Assembly (NCBI RefSeq): GCF_026151205.1
Contig: NC_087073.1
Coordinates: 9,502,411-9,562,410 of the forward strand
DNA: 60,000 bases
DNA from: Bolinopsis microptera
Lineage: Eukaryota > Ctenophora > Tentaculata > Lobata > Bolinopsidae
Reading direction: 5' to 3'
Part shown: positions 43,450 to 54,080 of the stretch, one piece after another
Position numbering within the stretch: position 1 is the stretch's first letter
How the letters are laid out: every line of letters begins with the position of its first letter
Position numbers and translations under genes: made by a program
The notes under the pieces: generated by a model
The model's input: only the letters and a program-made list of their open reading frames with translations
Told to the model about the DNA's origin: nothing
Databases searched by the model: none

Positions 43450-45144
43450 ATGGTGCAAACAGTTCCTCTCCCTGCAGATTTGCTGCCTCTAGATTTCGGG
43501 ATAGAGAACCTAGATTGTCCTGTACATGGTAATATCGTGGTTAATCTGAAGGACAGTGAGACTATGAGGGTCAACTCAATGATACTGGGTCTTCACAGTC
43601 CAGTATTTCAGGACATGTTCTTCAACTTAGGACTTGTTTCTGTTGACATGGACGACTTTCCTGCTGAAAATGTTCGGGAATTCTTCAGTGCACTTTATTC
43701 CGGTAGACTTGAGCTCAGTAAGGACAACTTCAGGGAGATGAATAAGGTAGCCGCTGCTTTCAAGAGTAAATGGTTGATATCCAAGTGCAAAATTTTCTTC
43801 TACGAAGAACTTAATCGATCAATGCAAGTTCTCCAACAGGAAGACCGTATTGGGGACTTGGTTTGGACGTTGGAATGGCTTTTCAACGAAAGCTTTTTCG
43901 TCAAGAATAACACTAAAAATGAAGATCTACTTGAATTTGTCGCGGAGAAGTTTTCACATCTACCTGAAAATGTTCTTGAAGCTTTTGTCGGGACTGTGTT
44001 ATTAGATTTCAACAGCGTTTGTCTCGATAAACTTCACTGGCTGATCCGAATAACTGAAAACAATATGATTATTTTAGCAAAGGTTCTGAAGGAAAATCTA
44101 AGACTATTGGAAATAGGAGAGCTAGAAGAAAATACTAGATATCTGTTGGAGAACATTGACTTTGTTAAATGTCACAAAGTCGACCCAATTCTTTACTATG
44201 AAGAGGTATTCGATGTCCTGTTTAGAAATCTGGACAAACTTGAACGAAAAGATGCCAACATGGTGATTCAGTTGAGTAGAAAAACGTCCAAGGAAGCATA
44301 TTCCTCTTCTGATAGGAATGTGGCAAAAGAAGGTCCTGGAGAAATATCTGATCTTGTTTTGGATATTTTCTCCGAGCATAATTTGGACAACTTAGCTAAA
44401 ATAGAGAATGATGAAATGTACAAGACAGAACTTGATCGACTTGGTAATATGACAGAGCTTAAAAACATGTACATGCTGTTTGAGATAATTTTCCAAGTAG
44501 AAGGGTACTGTGGACATAATTTTAATCGCTCTATCATAGAGAATCTGGTCATGTTGAAAGCTCGTCGTGGGTTTTCTTATGTTCATCCAGATTTTATTCA
44601 TGATCTGGCCTGTTCCTGCACATGCGGTTCCCTAGATGAGCTCATGAACTGTGAAGAACTTGTATCTTCCAGTAAGAGCTGTCGCCGAATATCTGGAACC
44701 TTGTCATACCGCAGTAAAGACTTTTTTACAACGGAGACTTACCATCTTTTTGAGTTTCCGCAGCCAGGGCACAAATGTCAGAGTTGTGATGATTCTGGGG
44801 TGTTGGGCTTTTTATTGAAAGTATGTCCTAGTACTGACGAAAATCCCAATTCCTTTAGCATTCGATTAGTTGACGATGTTGAGAAAGGATTGTCGGAAGG
44901 TGGGATACATGATTATATAGAGTTTTGTCATCATCATGATCTCATCAAACATGAAAGAATTCATATTGTATTTGAAACTCTAAAAAATTTTCAAGCCGGT
45001 TTTGGAGAACATTGTTTAAGTTTCAAATCATGGGATAAGCAACCTGGTCATCACCTCATTGATGGACACCTTCGCTGGGGAAAAAATCGTATTCCTGTTG
45101 ATAGTACAATACGTTTAATTGTTTACTTAGAGCTTCAGTCATAA
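43450..45144 (+). CDS. BTB-domain protein, array copy 4 (intact)
   Basis: 564 codons beginning MVQTVPLPADLLPLDFG. The BTB domain carries one change in an otherwise invariant stretch (DDFPAEN for DDFTAEN), and KFSHLPENVLEAFVGTVL marks the sub-lineage shared with copy 5. It has no DEQSSQN linker. The C-terminal variable segment reads GIHDYIEFCHHHD with FQAGFGEHCLSFKSWD. AATAAA lies at 45247. The domain layout is as in copy 1. Confidence 0.85.
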   Translation: MVQTVPLPADLLPLDFGIENLDCPVHGNIVVNLKDSETMRVNSMILGLHSPVFQDMFFNLGLVSVDMDDFPAENVREFFSALYSGRLELSKDNFREMNKVAAAFKSKWLISKCKIFFYEELNRSMQVLQQEDRIGDLVWTLEWLFNESFFVKNNTKNEDLLEFVAEKFSHLPENVLEAFVGTVLLDFNSVCLDKLHWLIRITENNMIILAKVLKENLRLLEIGELEENTRYLLENIDFVKCHKVDPILYYEEVFDVLFRNLDKLERKDANMVIQLSRKTSKEAYSSSDRNVAKEGPGEISDLVLDIFSEHNLDNLAKIENDEMYKTELDRLGNMTELKNMYMLFEIIFQVEGYCGHNFNRSIIENLVMLKARRGFSYVHPDFIHDLACSCTCGSLDELMNCEELVSSSKSCRRISGTLSYRSKDFFTTETYHLFEFPQPGHKCQSCDDSGVLGFLLKVCPSTDENPNSFSIRLVDDVEKGLSEGGIHDYIEFCHHHDLIKHERIHIVFETLKNFQAGFGEHCLSFKSWDKQPGHHLIDGHLRWGKNRIPVDSTIRLIVYLELQS

Positions 45145-46290
45145 TGTACTATTTTCCGGCGGTACTGCGTGCATTAATCCGTGATATTGTTTTCTAGGAA
45201 TGGTTAATTGTTTGTTTTTCTGTATTAATATTGATTGAAGCGAGTGAATAAATCATTCCCAACATCCATTATAATTATCTAAGGCCAAATCTATTGCGTT
45301 TTGAAGGGGAATTGGAGAGTAATAAATGTCTCAGTATGAAACTTCTGACATGTTCATAGTCGAATAACTTGACTGTACTAAATTCTCATAAGCATAAGTG
45401 TATCCCGACGAATACTGTGAAAATCCTTGCTGTACGGCGACGCGACAGTTAGTAAGGACTTTAGATAGGCCCTCAATGTTTGGTTCGAGGTTAAACTTTA
45501 AATCAATTGCTTCGTTATAACAAAAGAGGGAAATGTGCTATTATAAATCACAATTTTGGCTATCCCTCATTATTCAGGGCAGTCAAATTGATCGGTTTTG
45601 GGACAGCTTGTGCCCCAAAAGCGCCCTTGAAGTTCCATACTTTTATTACTAATTGTTTAAGCTCTTTTATGTTATGACCAGAATTTGTAATCTGAAGAAA
45701 TTTAACATTAAGAACCTTTGCTATGATGTTTCACAGTGGTTTATGTTTGTACCATGGACACTGGACTGTGGATAGTAGTGTTGTTATATAGTCGTGCAAT
45801 TTCTATTATTTTCAATGACAATGCCAGGTAGTATACTTGTTTATGTCCTGTGTTTTTACAATTGACCACATTATTCACTTTATAGTTTATATCTTATGTT
45901 TTATACATTTATTTCCATTTGAATTCATAATAGCTTCTAACTGGCTCATTTTGTTCACAGTTTTATGCTACATAATATTATGCGTACATTTAATTATTTA
46001 TTCGTCTCTTGGTGAAACTCAAATTTGACGAATTTAGTAATTTCCAGATTATATAAAATGTCATATATGTTTCATGTTAGTTACTGTCATGTTGCAAGGT
46101 GTGACCGAGTGCGTGGCTTTACTTGTAGACTACAGGTAAAGCCACGTACTGGTAACGACTATTAGCTCGGTCTCATCTATTAGCTCGGTTTCACCTAGTT
46201 ACATCTACATTAGCAAAAAATCGACAAAACGGTTTATAATTCCAGAAGAAACCAGAGTTGTTTGTGTGACTAAATAAATATTATTACAGG
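45145..46290. other. BTB array spacer 4-5
   Basis: Homologous spacer. It contains the copy-4 AATAAA and a partly rearranged hairpin MITE at 46079-46206. The usual leader is shortened but still ends in TATTATTACAG before the ATG. Confidence 0.65.
46079..46206. mobile_element. Hairpin MITE, rearranged copy
   Basis: It shares GTAACGACTATTAGCTCGG, AAGCCACG and TTACTGTCAT with the element at 43028-43170, but the left arm is partly deleted and part of the right arm is duplicated (TATTAGCTCGGT appears twice). Its position in the spacer matches the other copy, so it probably predates the duplication that made copies 4 and 5. Confidence 0.75.
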
Positions 46291-47985
46291 ATGGTGCAAA
46301 CAGTTCCTCTGCCTGCAGATTTGCTGCCTCTAGATTTCGGGATAGAGAACCTAGATTGTCCTGTACATGGTAATATCGTGGTTAATCTGAAGGATAGTGA
46401 GACTATGAGGGTTAACTCAATGATACTGGGTCTTCACAGTCCAGTATTTCAGGATATGTTCTTCAATTTAGGACTTGTTTCTGTTGACATGGACGACTTT
46501 ACTGCTGAGAATGTTCGGGAATTCTTCAGTGCACTTTATTGTGGTAGACTTGAGCTCAGTAAGGACAACTTCAGGGAGATGAATAAGATAGCTGCTGCTT
46601 TCAAGAGTAAATGGTTGATATCCAAGTGCACAATTTTCTTCTACGAGGAATTTAATCAATCAATTGAAGTTTTTGAGCAGGAAGACCGTATTGGAGACTT
46701 GGTTCGGGCGTTGGAATGGCTTTTTAACGAAAGCTTTTTCGTCAAGAAAAACACTAAAAATGAAGACCTACTTGAATTTGTCGCGGAGAAGTTTTCACAC
46801 CTACCTGAAAATGTTCTTGAAGCCTTTGTCGGGACTGTGTTGTTAGATTTCAACAGCGTTTGTCTCGATAAACTTCACTGGCTGATCCGAATTATTGACA
46901 GAAATATGACTATTTTAGCAAAGGTTCTGAAGGAAAATCTAAGACTTTTGGAAATAGGAGGGCTAAATGAAAATACTAGATATCTGTTGGAGAACATTGA
47001 CTTTGTTAAATGCTATCAAGTTGACCCAATTCTTTACTATGAAGAAGTTTTCGATATTCTGTTTAGAAATCTGAACAAACTTGAACGAAAAGATGCCGAC
47101 ATGGTGATCCAATTGAGTAGAAAAACGTCCAAGGAAGCATATTCCTCTTCTGATAGGAATGCGGCAAAAGAAGGTCCTGGAGAAAAATCTGATCTTGTTT
47201 TGGATATTTTCTCCGAGCATAATTTGGACAACTTAGCTAAAATAGAGAATGATGAAATGTACAAGACAGAACTTGATCGACTTGGTAATATGACAGAGCT
47301 TAAAAACATGTACATGCTGTTTGAGATAATTTTCCAAGTAGAAGGGTACTGTGGAGATAATTTGAATCGCTTTATCATAGAGACTCTGGTCATGTTGAAA
47401 GCTCGACGTGGGTTTTCTCATGTTCATCCAGATTTTATTCGTGATCTGGCCTGTAACTACATATGCGGTTCCCTAGATGAGCTCATGAACTGTGAAGAAC
47501 TTGTATCTTCCAGTAAGAGCTGTCGCCGAATATCTGGAACCTGGTCATACCGTAATAAAGATTTTTTTACAAAGGAGACTTACCATCTTTTTGAGTTTCC
47601 GCAGCCAGGGCACAAATGTCAGAGTTGTGATTATTCTGGGGTGTTGGGCTTTTTATTGAAAGTATGTCCTAGTACTGACGAAAATCCCAATTCCTTTAGC
47701 ATTCGATTAGTTGACGACGTTGAGAAAGGATTGTCGGAAGGTGGGATACATGATTGTATAGAGTTTTGTCATCATCATGATATCATTAAACATGAAAGAA
47801 TTCATATTGTATTTGAAACTCTAAAAAGTTTTCAAGCCGGTTTTGAAGAAAATTTTTTAAATTTCAAATCATGGGATAAGCAACCTGGTCATCACTTCAT
47901 TGAAGGACACTTACTCTGGGGAAAAGATCTCTTTTTTGTTGATAGTACAATACGTTTGATTGTTTACTTAGAGCTTCAGTCATAA
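46291..47985 (+). CDS. BTB-domain protein, array copy 5 (intact)
   Basis: 564 codons. BTB and BACK-like regions as in copy 4, including the shared KFSHLPENVLEAFVGTVL. It differs at RALEWLF for TLEWLF and LIRIIDRNMTILAK. The C-terminal variable segment resembles copy 2 (FQAGFEENFLNFKSWDKQ), which suggests gene conversion between copies. AATAAA lies at 48095. No introns, signal peptide or membrane helices are seen. Confidence 0.85.
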   Translation: MVQTVPLPADLLPLDFGIENLDCPVHGNIVVNLKDSETMRVNSMILGLHSPVFQDMFFNLGLVSVDMDDFTAENVREFFSALYCGRLELSKDNFREMNKIAAAFKSKWLISKCTIFFYEEFNQSIEVFEQEDRIGDLVRALEWLFNESFFVKKNTKNEDLLEFVAEKFSHLPENVLEAFVGTVLLDFNSVCLDKLHWLIRIIDRNMTILAKVLKENLRLLEIGGLNENTRYLLENIDFVKCYQVDPILYYEEVFDILFRNLNKLERKDADMVIQLSRKTSKEAYSSSDRNAAKEGPGEKSDLVLDIFSEHNLDNLAKIENDEMYKTELDRLGNMTELKNMYMLFEIIFQVEGYCGDNLNRFIIETLVMLKARRGFSHVHPDFIRDLACNYICGSLDELMNCEELVSSSKSCRRISGTWSYRNKDFFTKETYHLFEFPQPGHKCQSCDYSGVLGFLLKVCPSTDENPNSFSIRLVDDVEKGLSEGGIHDCIEFCHHHDIIKHERIHIVFETLKSFQAGFEENFLNFKSWDKQPGHHFIEGHLLWGKDLFFVDSTIRLIVYLELQS

Positions 47986-49193
47986 TGTACTATTTTCCGG
48001 AGGTACTGGGTGCATTAATCCATGAAACTGTTTTCTAGGAATGGTGATATGTTTGTATTTCTGTATTAATATTGATTGAAGCGACTGAACTTTGAATAAA
48101 TCATTCCCATCATCCATTATAATCATCTAAGGCCAAATCTATTGCATTTTGAAAGGGAATTGGAGAGTATCAAATGTCTCAGTATAAAACTTCTGTCGTA
48201 TTATATACATAGTCGAATAACTTGACTGTACTAAATTCTCATAAGCATAAGTGTATCCCGACGAATACTGTGAAAATCCTTGCTGTACGGCGACAGTTAG
48301 TAAGGACTTTAGATAAGCCCTCAATGATAAGTTCTGTGTAATTTATTAACGAAGTTAAACTTTAAATTAATTGCTTCGTTATAACAAAAGAGAAAAAATG
48401 TGCTATTAAATCATAATTTTGGCTATCCCTCATTATTCAGAGCAGTCAAACTGATCGATTTTGGGACAGCTTGTGCCCCAAAAGCGCTCTTGCAGTTCCA
48501 AACTTTTATCAATGATTGTTTTAAGATCTTTTGTGTAATGCCAGGAATTGTTAATTTGAATTTAACATTAAGAACCAATGATATTCCACAGCGGCATTAT
48601 ATTTGTGTAGTGTGTACCATGGACAATTTAGTGTTAAATCGTGGTACCCAATTTCTAATATTTTTGATAACAATGGCAGGGAGTGTTTTAAAAATTTTAC
48701 CACATTATTCACTTCATAATCATATTTTATATTTTATACATTTATTTCTATTTGCATTCATCATTTGCTTCTAACTGGCTCATCTGACATAATTTTTTCA
48801 CAGTTTTATGCTACATAATATTTTACGTAATTTAGATTATTTATTCATCTCAAATTTGACGAATGCATTAATTTCCAGATTACATAAAATGTCATTTATT
48901 TGTCATCGTAGTTATGCCGCATGGCGCAATCTACTGTTGCTATTCTGCCGTCGACACAAACTCGTTTGACCTAGAATAGCTTTTACATTCATGAATACAA
49001 ATTCTTAATTAACTATTTGTCTTTTTCAATAAGCATTACAGTCTGTAATGCAAATACTATTCTCCAACTTCAAGTAGAAATTAGCGAAAAATCGATAAAA
49101 CGGTTTATAATTCGAGAAGAAACCAGAGTTTCGTTTTGCTCACGATAGTAACTTATCAAATACTTGTGTTACTAAATAAATATTATTACAGGA
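47986..49193. other. BTB array spacer 5-6
   Basis: Homologous spacer with no insertion, close in sequence to spacer 1-2. A 124-codon ORF at 48400-48774 reflects the conserved spacer block, not a gene, since its frame is broken in the other spacers. Confidence 0.65.
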
Positions 49194-50908
49194 TGGTGCA
49201 AACAGTTCCTCTCCCTGCAGATTTGCTGCCTCTAGATTTCGGGATAGAGAACCTAGATTGTCCTGTACATGGTAATATCGTTGTTAATCTGAAGGACAGT
49301 GAGACTATGAGGGTCAACTCAATGATACTGGGTCTTCACAGTCCAGTATTTCAGGATATGTTCTTCAATTTAGGACTTGTTTCTGTTGACATGGACGACT
49401 TTACTGCTGAGAATGTTCGGGAATTCTTCAGTGCACTTTATTGTGGTAGACTTGAGCTCAGTAAGGACAACTTCAGGGAGATGAATAAGATAGCTGCAGC
49501 TTTCAAGAGTAAATGGTTGATATCCAAGTGCACAATTTTCTTCTACGAGGAATTCAATCGATCAATCCAAGTTCTTAAACAGGAAGATCGTATTGAGGAC
49601 TTGATTTGGACGTTGGAATGGCTATTCAACGAAAGCCATTTCGTCAAGAAAAACACTTAAAATGAAGATCTACTTGAATTTGTCGCGGAGAAGTTTTCAG
49701 ATCTACCTGAAAGTGTTCTTGAAGCTTTTGTCGGGACTGTGTTGTTAGATTTCAACAGCGTTTGTCTCGATAAACTTCATTGGCTGATCCGAATTACTGA
49801 AAAAAATACAACTATTCTAGCTAAGGTTCTGAAGGAAAATCTAAGACTATTGGAAATAGGAGAGCTAGAAGAAAATACTAGATATCTGCTGGAGAACCTC
49901 GACTTTGTTAAATGCTATCAAGCTGACCCTATTCTTTACTATGAAGAAATATTCGATATTCTGTTTAGAAATCTGAACAAACTTGAACGGAAAGATGTCG
50001 ACATGGTGATTCAATTGAGTAGAAAAACATCAAAGGAAGCATATCTTTCTTCTGATAGTAATGCAGCAAAAGATGAACAAAGCTCTCAAAATGAAGGTCC
50101 TGGAGAAAAGTCTGATCTTGTTTTGGATATTTTCTCCGAACATAATTTGGACAACTTAGCTAAAATAGAGAATGATGAAATGTACAAGACAGAACTTGAT
50201 CGACTTGGTAATATGACAGAGCTTAAAAACATGTACATGCTGTTTGAGGCACTTTTCAAAGTAGAAGGGTACTGTGGAGGTAATTTTAATCGCTCTATCA
50301 TAGAGAATCTAGTAATGTTAAAAGCTCACCGTGGATTTTCTCATGTTCATCCAGAATTTATTCGTGATCTGACCACTTACTACACATGCGGTTCCTTAGA
50401 TCAGCTCATGAACTGTGAAGAACTTTTATCCTCAAGGAAGAGCTGCCGCCGAATATCTGCAAACTTGTCATACCGAATTAAAGATTTTTTTACAACGGAG
50501 ACTTACCATGATTTTCAGTTTTTACATGCGGGTCACAAATGTGAGAGTTGTGATTATTCTTGGGTGTGTGGCTTTATACTGAAAGTTTGTCCAAGTACTG
50601 ACGAAAATCCCGATTCCTTTAACATTCAATTAGTTGCCGATGTTGAGAAAGGATTCATGTTGGAAGGTGGGATAAATCAACAGTTTTGTCATCATCATGA
50701 TCTCGTAAAACATGACAGAATTCATTTTACATTTGAAATTCTATCTACTTATAAAGCCCGTTGCAAAGAAACTTATTATCACTTCAAATCATGGGATACG
50801 AAACCTTATGTTCATGAAAATGATGATGGATGCTTTCTATGGGGAGAAGACGAGTATTCTGCTGATGATATGATACGTTTAACTGTTTACTTAGAGCTTC
50901 AGTCTTAA
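49194..50908 (+). pseudogene. BTB-domain gene, array copy 6 (one nonsense codon)
   Basis: The frame is open from ATG 49194 to 50908 except for TAA at 49658-49660, where the paralogues read AAA (AAC-ACT-AAA-AAT). A BTB-only protein of about 155 residues could still be made. The distal 389 codons remain open and carry the DEQSSQN linker. The last ~120 residues are by far the most divergent in the array (FQFLHAGHKCESCDYSW, FMLEGGINQQFCHHHD), yet still end YLELQS. This is either a very recent pseudogene, a readthrough case, or a base-calling error. Confidence 0.8.
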
Positions 50909-52094
50909 CTATAATGTATTATTTTCCGGCGCAACTGGGGTATGAACCTGTGCAATTGTTTTCTAGGGATAATAAGTTGTTTGTATTTTTGTATTTATAT
51001 CAATTGATGCGAGTGAACTTTCAATAAATCATTTCACAACATCCTGATCCATTTTCTTAGGCCAAATCTATTATATTTTGGAGGGGAATTGGAGAGGGAT
51101 AAATGGTTCATTATAAAAATGATGACAAATTCATAGTTGAATAACGAGGCTGTACTTAAAATGATCATAAGCATAATTGTATCCCGACGAATACTGTGAA
51201 ATTCCTTGCTGTACGGCGACGTTTAGTAAAGTAAGGAGCGGGTTCGGTACTCCAGACAGGCCCTTCGTGTTCGGTTCTGTTTCTAAAGGTTTCACCCGGC
51301 ACAGAGGGGAATTGCAAGAGCATTCAGTTGGTGAGAAAAGAAAGCGAGTTAGTTTTGCACGGAGTTCCTGCTTTCTGTCAGCAAGATTGTGTAGCCCCAG
51401 AGAATATTCATTATCCAATTACCTTTTCAAAAGCACGAGCTTTAAAAACTTGAGGATTCTGAAACCCGATGTTTATGGCTGAATCTTGGGGCGGGAAGCT
51501 TCATTCATAACGTTTAACCAGTAACAGTTGGCAGCTTTAACCCGACGTAACCAGCATTTTTATGGCCAGTAATTTATAATTTTATATTTTATACGCCTTT
51601 TTAATTATCTCCAATGTCGTTCATCTATCGTTTTATAGATTTTAATTTATTAATATTATTCTGCCAACGATTACAAGTATTCAATTGCAATTGTTTTTGG
51701 GAAAGGAACATCTTGCTATTAAACTGTATAATTCTTGATAATTTGTTGATAACTACAGATTCGAGTGGGAATGCAAATTAAACAATTCAGTGCCTTTTTG
51801 TTTCTACCTGAACTATATATTATAATTGTTTGTTAAATTTCTAAATTGTTTTCTCATGTGCGATGTTTCATTGTTTCGTGAGAATACAACGTATCAATAT
51901 CTCCTTTTGGTATGAATACAAACTGTATAAAAATATCTCACCGTTGGCCAGTTTCAATTTAGCAATGTCTTTGGCTCTACTTTTAACTGTTTTTATCATT
52001 AAAAATAAAATGGGAAAGTCTCCCGTTAAAATAAATATTACCTTAATGACAGGTAACCTGTCAAAAGTTGACACTAAAGACTTTGTCTAATGGC
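50909..52094. other. Region between the BTB array and OXNAD1
   Basis: Spacer homology continues to about 51230 (AATAAA at 51023 and TATCCCGACGAATACTGTGA near 51180) and then stops, marking the end of the array. The rest is AT-rich with no recognised gene. The OXNAD1 promoter must lie here. Confidence 0.6.
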
Positions 52095-52931
52095 ATGACG
52101 ACTATCCTAGCTCTACGTTCCCTTCGAGTTACCCCACTTCTCACTTCAGCTAATTTGTCTCGGATCATGTCGACCACCACAACTCACTTGGAGCGCACTA
52201 ACGGTAGTAGCAGAGATCCTGGTCTCCGTGACTGTACCGTCAGCTCTATCACCGATATCTCACCCACCGTCAAACTCCTCAAACTTGCTCCGGTCCCTAA
52301 GCAGCAGCTTACCTTTAAACCGGGACAGTGGGTAGACTTCTTTATACCCGGTACTGACATGATCGGAGGGTACTCTATGTGTTCGGACCCCAGGTCTCCG
52401 CTGCTGGAACTAGCTATCAAGTACTCCACCCACCCGCCCGCTCACTGGGTACACAAGTCTTGCAAGGCTGGAGATGATGTCCAGGTCAGAGTGGGTGGAG
52501 ATGTTCACTTGGAACCGAGCTCTGGTACTAAAGCTGTCCTGTTGGTGGGTGGAGGGATAGGGATCAACCCTCTCCTGTCCATCATTAAAGCTGGAGTTGA
52601 TTCTAGCACCAAGTACCACCTGCTCTACTCCGCCGGCACTCTCGAGGAACTCATCTTTTGGTATGATTTGGAGGAGATGTCCGTGAATCACGAGAACTTT
52701 ACTGTTGAGTATTTTCTGACCAGAGAGACAGTGAAACAGCTGGGTTCGAACAATTTTGTGAAGTTTCAAAGTGGACGGATAACTCCCGAGACTATTAATA
52801 AGTTAGTGGATGATTGGAAAAATGTTTTTGGTGCAGATGGTATCAGATGTTTTCTTTGTGGTCCCCCTCCCATGATTGATTATCTGTCGAAAAATGTCGA
52901 GGTAAAATGTGAATATGAAAAATGGTGGTAG
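52095..52931 (+). CDS. OXNAD1: Oxidoreductase NAD-binding domain-containing protein 1
   Basis: 278 codons in a single exon. The protein is a ferredoxin-NADP-reductase-like flavoprotein with an FAD-binding part (FKPGQWVDFFIPG, GGYSMCSDP) and an NAD-binding part (VLLVGGGIGINPLLSI, FLCGPPPMIDYL). It ends CEYEKWW, as OXNAD1 proteins do (EKWW end). The N-terminus MTTILALRSLRVTPLLTSAN is basic, Ser/Thr-rich and acid-free, a likely mitochondrial presequence. I chose ATG 52095; an overlapping ATG-GCA-TGA at 52090 would be a three-codon upstream ORF. The physiological substrate of this family is not established. The lack of introns contrasts with UBR3 and PRPF18. Confidence 0.92.
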   Translation: MTTILALRSLRVTPLLTSANLSRIMSTTTTHLERTNGSSRDPGLRDCTVSSITDISPTVKLLKLAPVPKQQLTFKPGQWVDFFIPGTDMIGGYSMCSDPRSPLLELAIKYSTHPPAHWVHKSCKAGDDVQVRVGGDVHLEPSSGTKAVLLVGGGIGINPLLSIIKAGVDSSTKYHLLYSAGTLEELIFWYDLEEMSVNHENFTVEYFLTRETVKQLGSNNFVKFQSGRITPETINKLVDDWKNVFGADGIRCFLCGPPPMIDYLSKNVEVKCEYEKWW

Positions 52932-53221
52932 ATGAGCTGCTTTGAATTGATTTGAACTGTTTCCATATTTTAACTGTCCAAATCGTCAATTTTATTTCCT
53001 GCACTGATGACCCTCTCTTTCAGTAGCTTTTTCTCAGCAATCAGTTGACCCCTTTCATGAGATATTTTTCTGAGATTTAAAATATAAGATAAAAAGTTTT
53101 GACCGATTAAACTTTAAGTTATAATTTACTATGATTATATAATTTACGATGATATGTTACATTGTACATACTAACATAACTTTATACTAACAATTACACG
53201 GGTCTTACTTATCATACGTCG
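52932..53221. other. OXNAD1 downstream sequence
   Basis: AT-rich sequence without a recognised feature. No canonical AATAAA is evident within the first 150 bases. Confidence 0.5.
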
Positions 53222-53407
53222 CCCCACATCCAGAAAGTTTAAAATTTCTTCGCAGATCAATAAAATGTTTCCCCCTAAAAATTTTCTTATACTCTTAAAA
53301 AAAGAAGTTAGGTCTTCTAAAAATTTCTGCTCCGGCACTAAATTTTCTCCAAGATCTGAAATTTCCTCGCAGATTATCTGCCGATCTGCCGTCTTTCTGG
53401 ATGTGGT
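53222..53407. mobile_element. Probable MITE, 186 bp
   Basis: Inverted ends CCCCACATCCAGAAAG and CTTTCTGGATGTGG (one end base mismatched) are flanked by a six-base repeat ACGTCG at 53216-53221 and 53408-53413. Subterminal CGCAGAT words recur inside. No coding content. Superfamily not assigned. Confidence 0.6.
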
Positions 53408-53440
53408 ACGTCGTGGTGAATTATTGATGAACAAGCTCTT

Positions 53441-54080
53441 TTAATGAATTGTGATTCCTGGAATTCCAATTTTTATATCATGAATGATGAAAGCCGAATA
53501 ACCATAATGCAATTTAATTTCACCAAAGTAACAATACCCTCTGTAATCCTTTTGAAGTTTTGAATCAGAATATCCATGGTTAATAATATAAGTTTCCCCG
53601 TACCAGGGAGAAATAGTAAGTATTACTACAAATGTCAAATATGGAGGCATTAAAGCGTAACGATCAATATCAAAGTTTCACCTTATCTTCATCCGGCGAT
53701 TTCTTGACTCGATGGTAAGTGGAATATAATAAAAGATCACCAGCTATTAGCATCTCGCTATTTTTAGAAAAACATTCTTTGTTTCTGTATAAACTGGACA
53801 ATAATACACCCTTTAGGGGCCTTAAAGTGACCAGATTTTGTCCACCTAATCTGGCAAAATCCCAAGGTACCATGAGCCTGGAGTAAGGTTTATTCCGAAA
53901 TACCAGAACAGTTTGGTCAATGATCTCACGAGAATATGGGGCTCTAATTCCTTAACCTGGAAGCACAGACCAGAAGTAACTCCAACAGCTCCAGGTCTTA
54001 TTTTCCAATCCGACTGGAGCTCAGTAAATAAATAGTCTAACGTTTCAGTGGAGGTTCCGTTGCTAAGAGTTCGTTAAAAG
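53441..54080 (-). pseudogene. Decayed coding remnant of unknown family
   Basis: Reading the minus strand from about 54050 gives protein-like sequence in three frame pieces: TELQSDWKIRPGAVGV to LEPHILVRSLT, then VFRNKPYSRLMVPWDFARL to KSPDEDKVK, then DIDRYALMPPYLTFVV to IGIPGITIH and TAA at 53441. Each junction needs a one-base shift. Composition and continuity suggest a real former gene or transposon ORF of about 210 residues. I do not recognise the family. Confidence 0.4.

Noticed and set aside
39910-47427. Minus-strand ORFs of 60-118 codons across the BTB copies
   Set aside because: They mirror the plus-strand coding sequence, recur in every copy, and have no independent support.
31336-48774. 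Repeated spacer ORF beginning MLLNHNFGYPSL in three BTB spacers
   Set aside because: It is conserved only because the spacers are duplicated; the frame is closed at different points or lost in the other spacers and lacks protein features.
52068-52094. Upstream extension of OXNAD1 to 52068
   Set aside because: It would need a TTG start; the ATG at 52095 gives a credible mitochondrial presequence and normal length.
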